DNA from: Polyangium fumosum
Lineage (GTDB): Bacteria > Myxococcota_A > Polyangia > Polyangiales > Polyangiaceae
DNA: 64,000 nucleotides
Direction: 5' to 3'
Assembly (NCBI RefSeq): GCF_005144585.1
Contig: NZ_SSMQ01000002.1
Coordinates: forward strand, 186,001-250,000
Part shown: positions 63,738 through 64,000 of the stretch, piece after piece
Layout of the letters: the number at the start of each line of letters is the position of its first letter
How positions within the stretch are numbered: the first letter of the stretch is position 1
The notes under the pieces: generated by a model
Databases searched by the model: none
Told to the model about the DNA's origin: nothing
The model's input: only the letters and a program-made list of their open reading frames with translations
Program-made: the position numbers and the translations under genes

Positions 63738-64000
63738 ATGATGCGTTTCATGCTCGACGTTTCACGCCGTTTCGCCCTTGTCGTCACGCTCGCCGGAGCG
63801 GTGTTTACGCCAGGCTGCCGCGAGGCGGCGAGTCCGCCCCCGGGGGCCGAAGAGCCAAAGGCTGCGTCCGCGCCGAAGCAGGCCGAAGAGGGCGTCGAGA
63901 CGCGCGAGGGCGAGCTTCATCCGAGCAAGGGATTCGGGTCGGTCGCCGATGTGTTGATCCCGCGCGACGACCTGAAAAAGCACCTCGGCGAGGATTGGCA
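63738..64000 (+). CDS. Lipoprotein, partial, cut by window edge
   Basis: The frame opens with two adjacent ATG codons (63738, 63741) and stays open to the right edge (87 residues). The signal [18 protein letters not shown] ends in a lipobox Cys near residue 27, followed by a Pro/Ala/Glu/Lys-rich spacer and the start of a charged domain ([19 protein letters not shown]). No family can be assigned from this part. It is divergent from the acyltransferase gene; GATACT (63704-63709) may be its -10 element. Confidence 0.68.
   Translation, partial: MMRFMLDVSRRFALVVTLAGAVFTPGCREAASPPPGAEEPKAASAPKQAEEGVETREGELHPSKGFGSVADVLIPRDDLKKHLGEDW

Overview
The window is about 70% GC and densely packed, with almost no spacer longer than 250 bp. 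Its content points to a myxobacterium, most likely of the Polyangiales (Sorangium/Polyangium-like): eukaryote-like Ser/Thr kinases with Pro-rich tails and a transmembrane helix, many small lipoproteins with Gly/Ser/Pro-rich linkers, an FHA-GAF-adenylate cyclase, a PEGA protein, an RsbR-like PAS-STAS protein, and an MbnP/MbnH 'metallo-mystery' pair of the type named after Myxococcus genes. The assignment rests on gene content and composition; no rRNA or other marker gene is present. I saw no tRNA, rRNA, CRISPR array, insertion sequence or prophage. No gene-free stretch exceeds 300 bp; the longest are about 360 bp before the UPF0158 gene (only because I chose a downstream start), 265 bp between folP and the pgpH-like gene, and 222 bp before the small membrane protein at 42485. 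Layout. 1-6.5 kb (minus): the edge-cut start of a secreted protein, then an apparent operon of an unusual NuoL-NuoM fusion, hsdM and a half-length hsdS. 6.7-9.4 kb: RsbR-like sensor, ECF sigma factor, DUF971 protein and EngB. 9.5-14.6 kb: membrane metallophosphoesterase, Gfo/Idh/MocA oxidoreductase, and a cyclase-accA pair. 14.8-19.2 kb: glpK, UPF0158 protein, a secreted SurA-like protein and a BMP-type binding protein. 19.3-24.5 kb: a cyclic-di-AMP locus, with folP-cdaA-cdaR transcribed leftward and a PgpH-type phosphodiesterase transcribed rightward. 24.5-29.2 kb: acyl-CoA dehydrogenase, acetyltransferase, a hypothetical protein and a NamZ/DUF1343 muramidase. 29.4-32.6 kb: a pseudokinase followed by an active kinase of the same architecture. 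32.6-39.4 kb (minus): HtrA protease, TruA, small lipoprotein, RsmD, PEGA protein, FAD oxidoreductase, PurN. 39.5-45.7 kb: lipoproteins, a kinase with an internal deletion, a STAS-like protein and a cytochrome P450. 45.7-51.3 kb: PAP2 protein, MiaA, a hypothetical protein, a CCP-type carboxypeptidase and a GT-C membrane glycosyltransferase. 51.4-56.5 kb: a three-gene MbnP/MbnH operon (minus), divergent from a lipoprotein carrying three DsbA-like domains. 56.6-64 kb: Pro-rich membrane protein, GCS2-type ligase, DUF4920 lipoprotein, outer-membrane barrel, deoxynucleoside kinase, response regulator, NadA, acyltransferase and an edge-cut lipoprotein. Working together: core housekeeping genes (accA, engB, folP, truA, rsmD, purN, miaA, nadA) are interleaved with signalling and envelope genes. 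The most coherent functional units are the c-di-AMP make/break locus, the MbnP/MbnH trio next to a periplasmic thiol-oxidoreductase, and the kinase/pseudokinase pair. A recurrent feature is a TAnnnT hexamer 6-11 nt before a start codon that lacks a ribosome binding site, which suggests leaderless mRNAs.
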